In this document: positions 16,449 to 24,851 of the stretch, in pieces
Numbering within the stretch: position 1 is the first letter of the stretch
Layout of the letters: each line of letters starts with the position of its first letter
Assembly (NCBI RefSeq): GCF_000701505.1
Contig: NZ_KL370786.1
Coordinates: 512,468-576,467, forward strand
Source of the DNA: Dyadobacter crusticola DSM 16708
GTDB taxonomy: Bacteria > Bacteroidota > Bacteroidia > Cytophagales > Spirosomataceae
DNA length: 64,000 nt
Reading direction: 5' to 3'
Notes under the pieces: generated by a model
Told to the model about the DNA's origin: nothing
Databases searched by the model: none
What the model saw: the letters and a program-made list of their open reading frames with translations, nothing else
Program-made: the position numbers and the translations under genes

Positions 16449-17285
16449 ATGAAAAACCTAAATATATACACCAGGTTAGGGGCGCTCCTTCTATTAATGG
16501 GATTTTTAAACTCGTGTACAGATGTCATAGATGTTAAAGTCCCGAACGGCGGCGCACGACTGGTGGTTGATGCTTCTATTAAGTGGCAGAAGGGTACTCC
16601 GGGAAAAACGCAAACCATTAATTTAAGAGAGTCAACTGCTTTTTTTGATAAGAATCCAGATGTCCCGGTTACAGGTGCCTCAGTAACAGTAACCAAAGAA
16701 AACGACGGATCCATATTTGTGTTTGCCGACCAGCATAATGGTAGTTACACCGCAACCGATTTTGTTCCGGAATTAAATGCATCGTACACCTTGAAAATTC
16801 TGTACAAAGGCAACTCCTACGCAGCAACCGAAACCTTAATTGCATCACCTGTTATTAATCGAGTGGAGCAAAAGATTGAAGGTTCTGATGGTGACACAGA
16901 AATTCTGATTCAGGCATTCTTTGACGACCCCAGAGGAGTTAAAAATTACTATTTGGGCGAATTTACTCCGTCTAATTTACCACTGCCGTCTCTTGCAGTT
17001 ATTAATGATAAATTTACCGATGGCAACGAAAATTATATCGAAGGCGATAATGAAAGCTTTGTTGCCGGAGCAACTGTTGCAATTAATGTATATGGGGTTT
17101 CGAAACGATACTATGATTATTTAAACATATTGATTCAGCAATCTGGAAGTGATGAAGGCGGACCCTTTCCAACTATCCCTGTACCGTTAAAAGGAAACTG
17201 TACTAATGTCAATGATTCTAACGAAGAAGTATTGGGATACTTTAGGTTAGGTGAATTTGATACTGCATCATATTCGATTAATTAG
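16449..17285 (+). CDS. DUF4249 lipoprotein, partner of the TonB receptor
   Basis: The 278-residue product has a lipoprotein signal with the lipobox FLNSC (Cys23) and the DUF4249 layout: an early IDVKVPNGGARLVVDASI block, an immunoglobulin-like segment (VPVTGASVTV ... YTATDFVPELNASYTLKI), and a late region ending FRLGEFDTASYSI. DUF4249 proteins accompany CarboxypepD_reg TonB receptors and are believed to be surface lipoproteins that cap or assist them. The 4-bp gap implies cotranscription with the receptor. Confidence 0.9.
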   Translation: MKNLNIYTRLGALLLLMGFLNSCTDVIDVKVPNGGARLVVDASIKWQKGTPGKTQTINLRESTAFFDKNPDVPVTGASVTVTKENDGSIFVFADQHNGSYTATDFVPELNASYTLKILYKGNSYAATETLIASPVINRVEQKIEGSDGDTEILIQAFFDDPRGVKNYYLGEFTPSNLPLPSLAVINDKFTDGNENYIEGDNESFVAGATVAINVYGVSKRYYDYLNILIQQSGSDEGGPFPTIPVPLKGNCTNVNDSNEEVLGYFRLGEFDTASYSIN

Positions 17286-17660
17286 CAGGCGCAAGATTTT
17301 TAAGCGCTTTTACTAGAAGAGTTTCCCGAAAATGTCAATGCCAACTAAGGCTAACAGGAGTTTTTGGAGGAGCAAATGGAAAAACTCAACGGAAAGTTGA
17401 GTAGGGCCGGGGAGCCGACTACTGTGTTGATCCCTGTAACCTTTATTTTGGATCATCAGGGGGGATAATTCACCGTACTCTTCGAATCTGGTAGAGGCTG
17501 TCCCACAATGGCGGCGACTGCCTGGTGCGATCGGCTTTAAGTGGATCCCCTCTGTATACGAGAAATCAGATAGGTTCCGATGCAGATCGAAAGACAATTA
17601 CAAACGTAGTAGCTGTTATTTCTTTATTTTTGGCTTTTATTTGACACCATCTTCTCAGGA
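17286..17660. other. 375-bp non-coding gap
   Basis: No gene or clear element is seen. The segment GAGGCTGTCCCACA (about 17494) recalls sequence common at decayed insertion points in this phylum, but no terminal repeats or transposase remnants are visible. The right end, rich in T, should contain the promoter of the GntR regulator. Confidence 0.4.
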
Positions 17661-18431
17661 ATGAATCTGAATATGAGGCCGAAGTTTCAAAGCATAAGCG
17701 ATTCTGTAATAGAAAAGATCAAGTCTGGGGAATTGCAGCCTGGTGATAAGATACCATCTGAAAATGAGCTGATCAAGAGCTATAACGTCAGCAATACCAC
17801 TGCAAGGAAGAGTCTTCTGGAAATTGAAAACAAAGGCTGGGCGAAACGCATTAAAGGAAAAGGCACGTTTGTGCTGAACCGTACTGTCGACCACCACCTG
17901 ATCCGCACGTTAGGCTCCATTTATGCAACCCGCCGCGGGTTTCATGAAAGTTTGCTCGCGGAAGGTTTTGAACCCCACAACCTGGTACTTGAAAAAACAG
18001 TGCTCGACGACGGCATTTCGTCACAAATAGGAGGGAAGCATTTCATAATTGATGGTCCGGTATTGAAGATCCACCAGCTCCGCTATGCAGATGATGAGAT
18101 CATTAAAGACGAAATCAAATACATTTCGTTGCGCTTATGCCCGAAGATCAACCGCATGCCTACGGAGATTTCTTATTTCAAAGTGTATGAAGATACGTAT
18201 CGTCTTCGCATTGAAGAAGTAAAGCAAACGCTGGGCGTCGAGATCATGAACCCGGATTCTGAAACCAATAATTTTGAGCTGAATCATTCCACGCCGATGT
18301 TCATCCTGGACGGTGCGGTGATCTGCAAAGACGAAAAAGTAGTAGAAATAGAACGTTCCTACTATCGTGGCGACAAGTACAAATTCGCCATCAGCGCCAA
18401 CCCGGATTACGGTGATTCTGATCAGAAATAA
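17661..18431 (+). CDS. GntR-family regulator, HutC/UTRA subfamily
   Basis: The 256-residue protein has an N-terminal winged helix (ISDSVIEKIKSGELQPGDKIPSENELI ... VSNTTARKSLLEIENKGW, residues ~8-72) and a C-terminal UTRA ligand-binding domain (about 95-250). UTRA regulators usually sense a sugar phosphate or small metabolite and repress catabolic genes. It converges with a 10-bp overlap on the end of the glycan operon (18422-32028), and a shared palindrome upstream of the transporter, isomerase and susC genes is the probable operator. Confidence 0.93.
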   Translation: MNLNMRPKFQSISDSVIEKIKSGELQPGDKIPSENELIKSYNVSNTTARKSLLEIENKGWAKRIKGKGTFVLNRTVDHHLIRTLGSIYATRRGFHESLLAEGFEPHNLVLEKTVLDDGISSQIGGKHFIIDGPVLKIHQLRYADDEIIKDEIKYISLRLCPKINRMPTEISYFKVYEDTYRLRIEEVKQTLGVEIMNPDSETNNFELNHSTPMFILDGAVICKDEKVVEIERSYYRGDKYKFAISANPDYGDSDQK

Positions 18432-19123
18432 GGCAATAGTTCCTGTACAATGATCATGTGGCCTGCCTCGTTCGGATGATTTACAGAGGCCATTACTTCC
18501 GTCAACTTTCCTTTCGCGGCAAGTTCTTTAAACTTTGAATTTGGATCTGCCAGCCCCACCTTGTATTCGCTGGCAAGTGATTTGATCATCACAATGTAGG
18601 GTTCCAATGGATTTGCTGCATCATTAATGTCAATGCGCTGGTCGGGTGACGGGGTTAGTAAAACCACTTTAATATTCTTGTCCAAAGCAGCCTTAATCAT
18701 TTTCTCCCAGGCTTCCTTCGCTTTGGCAAGATCAGAAAACCGGTCATTCAATGCGTAGTCAATGAAAAGCACATCCGGCTTGTGAGCCATCACATCGCTC
18801 TCAAAGCGGGCCTGGCCTTTGATCGAATTTTCTCCGCCAATCGCCGTGACGATCACATTAATAACTGCATACGGATACTTTTCTTCGAGCTTCTTCAAGA
18901 TCAGATTTGGGTAGGATTGCAGCGTGTTCACCTCGTGCCTGTCGCCATACCCCGCCGACACGGAATGCCCGTGGAATACCAGGTTGATCGTCCTGTTTTT
19001 AGGCCACTGAATGGTCAGTTCATTTTTTATTTTTTCGAGATATTGAACCGGAACAGCAACTTGTGAATGTGCTGCAATTGGTAAGAACAAAATGAAAATC
19101 AACAGCTTAATAACTTCTCTCAT
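18422..19123 (-). CDS. SGNH/GDSL-family esterase, secreted, with GHS variant
   Basis: The 233-residue product has a signal peptide (cleaved near AAHSQ) and the SGNH blocks in order: VFHGHSVSAGYG (nucleophile serine, about 54), AIGGENS, DYALND and NHPNEAGH (catalytic His). Block I is GHS instead of the usual GDS. SGNH enzymes in glycan loci remove acetyl or other acyl groups from sugars. It overlaps the preceding glycoside hydrolase gene by 4 nt and is the last gene of the operon. Confidence 0.88.
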   Translation of the reverse strand: MREVIKLLIFILFLPIAAHSQVAVPVQYLEKIKNELTIQWPKNRTINLVFHGHSVSAGYGDRHEVNTLQSYPNLILKKLEEKYPYAVINVIVTAIGGENSIKGQARFESDVMAHKPDVLFIDYALNDRFSDLAKAKEAWEKMIKAALDKNIKVVLLTPSPDQRIDINDAANPLEPYIVMIKSLASEYKVGLADPNSKFKELAAKGKLTEVMASVNHPNEAGHMIIVQELLPYF

Positions 19124-21960
19124 GGTTTGAAAGTCTGAATGGATTCGATTGTTACGGGCCCAAGCAAGCCGGATTTTTTCAATGGGACCTCTCCCCAGGG
19201 CGTGAGGTTTTTGTTTGCTTTAACGATGTTGGTTTTAGTGAATTTCTCGCCTGTTATTGCGTCGCCGGTCAGTCGGTTCGACCAGGTATTGGCGACTTCA
19301 ATACGCAGCCTATTTTCACCATTACTCACCAGGTCTGTTATATCAAAACGATGCGGTAACGTCCAGGTAATGCCCAAAGGTTTGTCGTTCAGCCACACTT
19401 CCGCCACTTCACTCACTTGGCCCAGATCCAGATAAATGCGCTTTCCTTTTTCAGGCATTTTAAATGTGAATTTCTTAGCATAAGTCGCAGTTCCCGAAAA
19501 ATACTTGATCCCGTTCTGCTCCGCATCCGACCAGGAAATGAGTTTTGGGAAAACCGCCTGAGCCGGAGCTCCCCACTTTTCAGGGAACGACAAGTTCCAT
19601 TCACCTTTCATTTCCATCTTTTCGGGCGCACTGGTTATGTTAACCGAATTTTTACCCGTTTTCAGTTGATGGGTTCCTGCTTCAAGAAAAGTCAACTGGT
19701 TGCCCGCATAAGTTAATAGAGGAGGATTCGCGTTGTTAGAAGTTATTTCGGTGAAATGCGGCTTGGCCGTTCCTTCTGAGAAAACAACAAAATAGGTCCC
19801 AAACGGAGGTAAAGTCAATGGCAAATCCATTTGTTTCCCGCGTTGTTCAAACACACTCACGGCATGCACCTCCCCATTTACCGGGTCCCAGATTTCAGGT
19901 ACTTTATTTTCCTGACGAAAGGAGCATTGCCGCGAAACCCATGCATCCGTCGCATTTCTGATCAGATAAAAATCCTGCTTATCCTGTCGGTAATGAATGT
20001 AATCCAGCGTCCCTTTTTCCTGGTCTTTATAGCTGAAATCGGGCGGAATGTTCAAAGCTGCCGCAACATTTTCATTCACGATAATGCCGCCCTGCTTTTT
20101 TAATTTATCCAGTTTCGCCTGGGCTTCTGCGCCAACCGTCTTGCCTTTACCAATGGATAGAACCTTGTACCTGCCCACGCCCGGCAGCACCCATTCGCCA
20201 TTTTCAACGGTCAGGTCTCTGAGCAAAATTTCGGTATTCATTACCTCATAATCAAACCCGTTTCCAGCTTTGAAGACTACGTTTTTAGGTGGAACGAGAT
20301 TGGGAATGTCGTCTCCATAATAGTAAAGTACATCCGCCGCAAACTTGGCATTCTGAAAAATGTACGAAATGCGGCTGAGGTAATCGTTAAAAGGTTTAAT
20401 TTTCGGCCACCACGTATTTCTGTCGTTGAAATGCGTACCGGCAAAGTAGGCGATACCCGGGTAGCCCATTTCCTTTGGATTATGCGGAAAGCCGTGAATC
20501 ACGAGCCTGTTCATCCCCTCGGAAAACGCGCGGTCGGCGTGGGTTTTCAGATCAGCCGGGCCTTCCTGCCAATCCAGATAACTCGTAAATGCCTCTTCTT
20601 CCGCGATATTCAGCTTGTAAATGTTGGCCGCCGCTGCAATCTCTTTCACCAACCAAACCATGTCAACAATGCCTTGTTTGTCGTAATAGGGACGTTTGTA
20701 CCAAAATTCGCCGCGTGGTACATCCAGCGAACCCAATGCTTTCAAGGTTTCCACCGGAATATGATGCATATGCCCCGGCCCGCCTGCTTCCGATATGATT
20801 TTCAGACCATGTTGATTGGAAATCTCTTTCGCTTTTTTGTAATGATTGTGGATCATCAGCTCCGAGAACGTCTTCAAAAAATCGGTATTGAATGTGTCCG
20901 CCGTCTTCTTTGCAAACAGTTTTTGATCATAAATCGCGGGCAGGAATTTATAAATGTCATAACCATTAATTCGCTTGAAAGCTGCTGGCAATGAATTCGT
21001 CCACGCAAACTCTTTCGCCTCATAACTAGCCAGATACAGGTTTTTCAAGGCAGTTTTTGAAAAATCTCCCAGCAATGGTTTCAGCTTATTGATAAAATAC
21101 ATCAAATGCATTTCCGTCGCAGTGGAGTCGAAATGATCGAGAATGGGTCCGGCCGACTTTTCCGAAGGACGGATCAGTTGTTCGCCCGAATTCGAGCAGA
21201 TGTAGCGGTAGATGTCCCAGTTTCCAGCGGGAGCTTTCCAGCTGAGCATTTCCGTTTCTACATTGTAAAAAGCCGTTACATTCACAATTTCAGACGTATC
21301 CGCCAGGTTTTGCGCGCCAGCGGGTACAGCAATCACAGCCACTTCCTGTCTGAAAACCGGTTTCCCGTCTTTCCCATATTCGATCAGCCGCGGTTTGCCG
21401 GCACGGTCGGGCGTTATAGTGGGGAATGGCAGTCGAAGTTGCGCAGCTTCCTTGCTGGTCGCAGTTGTTTTTGAAAAATATAGAGTCTTGGAAGCAAACC
21501 TTGGTTCTACCCAGCTGCCGCCCGCATTCCAGCTGCTGGCCAGGTTTAGTCCCACTTCCAAGCCAAGCTTACCCGCCTCAGTAATAGCAAAATGTATCGC
21601 TTTCAATGAAGAGTCGCTCATGAATGCAGGACCCGCAGGGATAATGTGATTTGGATCGCTGGCCGGTGGCAAGCCAATTTCAAAAAGATCGACGCCGCCC
21701 AGTCCCGCATTTTTCACGGCCAGCAACTCCTCTTTCAACCTCGCCTGATCGGTATACCCGTTCAGCCACCACCAGTACACTTTCGGACGCGCAGTACCTA
21801 TCGGATTCGCAAAGCCTTTTTTTAATTCGTGTTTAATTCGCGGCCGCCGCTGCGGTGCATCCGTGGCATCCCCTACCTGACTATAAGATGGAACAGCAAC
21901 AAATACTACCGCAAACCAAAATGCAACAAAAAAACGGCAAAGGAGGGTTTTGAATTTCAT
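19120..21960 (-). CDS. GH106-like glycoside hydrolase (putative alpha-L-rhamnosidase), copy B
   Basis: The 946-residue protein has a signal peptide, then the GH106 opening ARPKVYWWWLNGYTD with KNAGLGGVDLFEIG, a long (beta/alpha)8-type catalytic region to about residue 600, and a C-terminal beta-sandwich that resembles a carbohydrate-binding/jelly-roll module (IYLDLGQVSEVAEVWLNDKPLG, then NRLRIEVANTWSNRLTGD). Known GH106 enzymes remove alpha-L-rhamnose. It is a close paralogue of the gene 8 bp upstream. Substrate is inferred from family only. Confidence 0.85.
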   Translation of the reverse strand: MKFKTLLCRFFVAFWFAVVFVAVPSYSQVGDATDAPQRRPRIKHELKKGFANPIGTARPKVYWWWLNGYTDQARLKEELLAVKNAGLGGVDLFEIGLPPASDPNHIIPAGPAFMSDSSLKAIHFAITEAGKLGLEVGLNLASSWNAGGSWVEPRFASKTLYFSKTTATSKEAAQLRLPFPTITPDRAGKPRLIEYGKDGKPVFRQEVAVIAVPAGAQNLADTSEIVNVTAFYNVETEMLSWKAPAGNWDIYRYICSNSGEQLIRPSEKSAGPILDHFDSTATEMHLMYFINKLKPLLGDFSKTALKNLYLASYEAKEFAWTNSLPAAFKRINGYDIYKFLPAIYDQKLFAKKTADTFNTDFLKTFSELMIHNHYKKAKEISNQHGLKIISEAGGPGHMHHIPVETLKALGSLDVPRGEFWYKRPYYDKQGIVDMVWLVKEIAAAANIYKLNIAEEEAFTSYLDWQEGPADLKTHADRAFSEGMNRLVIHGFPHNPKEMGYPGIAYFAGTHFNDRNTWWPKIKPFNDYLSRISYIFQNAKFAADVLYYYGDDIPNLVPPKNVVFKAGNGFDYEVMNTEILLRDLTVENGEWVLPGVGRYKVLSIGKGKTVGAEAQAKLDKLKKQGGIIVNENVAAALNIPPDFSYKDQEKGTLDYIHYRQDKQDFYLIRNATDAWVSRQCSFRQENKVPEIWDPVNGEVHAVSVFEQRGKQMDLPLTLPPFGTYFVVFSEGTAKPHFTEITSNNANPPLLTYAGNQLTFLEAGTHQLKTGKNSVNITSAPEKMEMKGEWNLSFPEKWGAPAQAVFPKLISWSDAEQNGIKYFSGTATYAKKFTFKMPEKGKRIYLDLGQVSEVAEVWLNDKPLGITWTLPHRFDITDLVSNGENRLRIEVANTWSNRLTGDAITGEKFTKTNIVKANKNLTPWGEVPLKKSGLLGPVTIESIQTFKP

Positions 21961-21968
21961 AACAGAGT

Positions 21969-24827
21969 TTAGTTAATGATCGTAACCGTTTTGATAGTCA
22001 CAGGTCCAAGAATTCCGGAAGGTACCAGCGGCGTTTCTGTCCACAGCAACTCGCGTGAGCCGCGTACATTCAGGTTGGTTTTCGTGTACTTTTTCTCGCT
22101 CGTAATGTCGCCGATAATGCGGTTAGCCCAGGTGTTGATCACCTCAACGCGCAGCTCGTTTTTTCCAGTTTTCAACGCACCTGTTACATCAAATTGATAC
22201 GGTTTCGTCCAGCCAATGCCCAGCGATTGCCCGTTCAGCCACACTTCACATACTTTGGAAACATCACCCAGATCCAGATAAATGCGGCTGTTTTTGCCAG
22301 CCGTCAGATTACTGTTGAACGTTTTGGAATAAACGGCTGAGCCGGAATAATAGCGGATACCCTCGTTATCCGACTTTGTCCAGGATATCAGCTCAGGGAA
22401 AGTAGTTTTTTCAGGCGCGCCCCAGTTTTTGGCAAAAGAAATGTCCCAGGCGCCGGTAATGGTTTGTGTTTTGGCCAGATTATTAATGGTCAGGTTCCTG
22501 CCGTTCTTAACCAATGTCAGTGTCCCATTCTCGGGGAGCAGAATGCCATTTTGAACATATTCGAAAGCTGGTAAAACTGCACCTGAGCGAATGGAAGTAT
22601 AATTCGCAGGTCTTTTATCATTTGTAAAAACAATAAAAACAGAGCCAAACGGCGGCAGTGAAACGGGCACTTCAATGTGCTTTTCGGCCTGATTAAATAC
22701 AGAAATGGGAACGACCTTTCCAGTCATCGGATCCCAGAGCTGCGGTGACTTACCCGTTTGCCGGAATGAACAAATGCGTGTCACCGTTTCTTTGCCCGTG
22801 TTCCGGATAAAATAGAAATCCTGATCTCCCTTTTTGTGGTGAATAAAATCCAGTACCGGCTGGTCGCGGTGCATATAGTCGAGCCGCGCGGACTGTTTAT
22901 CGGGATAGTCAAAATCAGGCCCGATGCCTTTCGATTTCAGCATTTCACCAATCCGTCCAGCTGGCATTGCGTCTGTGATCACCGCGCCATCCTGCCGAAG
23001 CTGTTCAATTTTCTTTAAGATCGCCGGATTTTTACCCGAAATGTTATCCAGCGCCAAAACCTTGAACTGCGCACCATAAGGCAATGTGAGCAGTCCATTC
23101 TTCACGGTCAGATCTCGCAGCAGAATTTCGGTATTGATAATTTCATAGTCATATCCCGAGCCAACTGCAAACCGGGTGTTTTTGGGCGTAACGAAATTAG
23201 GCACCTTGTCTCCGTAATAATACAGCACATCCGCCACAAAATCAGTCTCTTGAAGTATGTAGGAAACGCGGGCGAGGTGGTCGTTAAATGGTTTTACTTT
23301 CGGCCACCATGTGGTTTTGTCATTGAAATGCGTTCCGGCTGCATAGTAAATGCCCGGGTATCCCACTCCGTGGGGATTATGCGTAAAGCCGTGAATCACC
23401 GCGCGGTTCATGCCTTCGCAAAAGGCGCGGTCGCCATTCGGCTTCATATCACCCGGGCCTTCCTGCCAGTTCTGAAAGCTCGTGAATGCTTCCAGCTCCG
23501 TAATTTTCCGTTGGTAAATGTGCGAAGCCGCGGCAATTTCCTTCACCAGCATGAGCAGGTCAATGCTGTCGGGCGTGGCGTCGTATTGCGAATGATTAAT
23601 CCAGAATTCGCCGCGGGGAACATCCAGCGCACCCAAAGCCTTGATCGATTCCACCGGCACATGATGCAAAGGAGGCCCCGGTCCGCCTGATTCGGAGATC
23701 AGGTTCAAGCCGTAACGATTCGCAATTTCCCTGCCTTTCCGGTAGTGATTGTTGATCATCAGTTCGGAAATCGTCAGGTCAAAATCCTTCTTGAACTGGT
23801 CTGACTGCGCAGGGTTAAATGCATTTTGATCAAATAACGCGGGTAAAAATTTACTGACATCGTACCCATTCAACTTCCGGAACTCGCCTGCAAGTGACGG
23901 TGTCCAGATGGTTCCGGTTGCTTCGAAACTGGCCAGATAGAAGTTTTTCAGTCCCGTTTTCCTGAAATCGCCGAGTAAGGGTTTGAGCTTATTTATGAAA
24001 TACTCGAAATGAACACGGGTGGCCGTCGAGTCAAAATGGTCGATGATCAAACCTTTGGAATTGGGGCTGGGCAGTTTCAGCTGCTCGCCGGAACTGGCGC
24101 ACACATAGCGAAATATCTCCCAATCGCCCGCAGGCGCCTGCCATTTCAAAGTTTCTGTTTTAGGATCAAAAAAGCGGGATACATTGATGATCGCAGCAGT
24201 ATCCAGAAAGCTGCCGCTTTTCTGAGCCGGAATCGCAAGTACTGCTACTTCCTCCCGATAAACAGGCTTCCCATCCGCCGCAAACGCGATGGCGCGTTCC
24301 TTTCCTTTTTCATCTTTCTTGGAAATCTCCGGAAAGGGTAGCTTTGTCGCATTGTCAGCGGCTTTTTCGAATTTTGTTTTCGAAAAATAGAGCGATTTCG
24401 CTCCATGTTCAGACTTGATCCAAGTGCCGCCCGCATTCCAGCTGCTCGATAAATTCAGCCCGACTTCCAAACCCAGCTTAGTCGCTTCCTTAATCGCAAA
24501 GGCAATGGTTTTCAATGAAGAGTCACTCATAAAAGCAGGTCCCGCCGGGACAACCCCATCCGGCCGAAAGCCAATCTCAAAAATATCAACCCCACCCAAT
24601 CCGGCATTCTTAATCGCAACCAACTCCTCTTTGAGCCTCGCCTGATCGGTATACCCATTCAGCCACCACCAATAAACCTTAGGCCGCGCCGTCCCAGTCG
24701 GGTTCCCAAATCCATTTTGTAATTCGTGCCCTTTTCGAGTCTTCGTGGCATTTAAAACCTGACAAACAGACTCAAACGACCACAAAAACAGCATCCCCGC
24801 AGCCAGTGGAAAAATAAATTTCTTCAT
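21969..24827 (-). CDS. GH106-like glycoside hydrolase (putative alpha-L-rhamnosidase), copy A
   Basis: This 952-residue secreted protein shares the whole architecture of its downstream neighbour: signal peptide, ARPKVYWWWLNGYTD opening, central barrel with the block EAFTSFQNWQEGPGDM and C-terminal beta-sandwich (IYLDLGDVSKVCEVWLNGQ, NELRVEVINTWANRI). Conserved acidic blocks such as ISESGGPGPPLHHVPVES are present in both. It starts 24 bp after the 840-residue gene. The pair probably arose by tandem duplication and may cut different rhamnosyl linkages. Confidence 0.85.
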   Translation of the reverse strand: MKKFIFPLAAGMLFLWSFESVCQVLNATKTRKGHELQNGFGNPTGTARPKVYWWWLNGYTDQARLKEELVAIKNAGLGGVDIFEIGFRPDGVVPAGPAFMSDSSLKTIAFAIKEATKLGLEVGLNLSSSWNAGGTWIKSEHGAKSLYFSKTKFEKAADNATKLPFPEISKKDEKGKERAIAFAADGKPVYREEVAVLAIPAQKSGSFLDTAAIINVSRFFDPKTETLKWQAPAGDWEIFRYVCASSGEQLKLPSPNSKGLIIDHFDSTATRVHFEYFINKLKPLLGDFRKTGLKNFYLASFEATGTIWTPSLAGEFRKLNGYDVSKFLPALFDQNAFNPAQSDQFKKDFDLTISELMINNHYRKGREIANRYGLNLISESGGPGPPLHHVPVESIKALGALDVPRGEFWINHSQYDATPDSIDLLMLVKEIAAASHIYQRKITELEAFTSFQNWQEGPGDMKPNGDRAFCEGMNRAVIHGFTHNPHGVGYPGIYYAAGTHFNDKTTWWPKVKPFNDHLARVSYILQETDFVADVLYYYGDKVPNFVTPKNTRFAVGSGYDYEIINTEILLRDLTVKNGLLTLPYGAQFKVLALDNISGKNPAILKKIEQLRQDGAVITDAMPAGRIGEMLKSKGIGPDFDYPDKQSARLDYMHRDQPVLDFIHHKKGDQDFYFIRNTGKETVTRICSFRQTGKSPQLWDPMTGKVVPISVFNQAEKHIEVPVSLPPFGSVFIVFTNDKRPANYTSIRSGAVLPAFEYVQNGILLPENGTLTLVKNGRNLTINNLAKTQTITGAWDISFAKNWGAPEKTTFPELISWTKSDNEGIRYYSGSAVYSKTFNSNLTAGKNSRIYLDLGDVSKVCEVWLNGQSLGIGWTKPYQFDVTGALKTGKNELRVEVINTWANRIIGDITSEKKYTKTNLNVRGSRELLWTETPLVPSGILGPVTIKTVTIIN

Positions 24828-24851
24828 AATGAAGGATCTAGAAACAGCAAC

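Noticed and set aside
17286-17660. Remnant of an insertion sequence
   Set aside because: Only a short GAGGCTGTCCCACA resemblance; no terminal inverted repeats or transposase fragments.
20431-20994. 187-codon open frame opposite the GH106-like gene
   Set aside because: It lies fully antisense to a well-supported gene, has no domain, no leader and Cys/His/Arg-rich composition typical of shadow frames.
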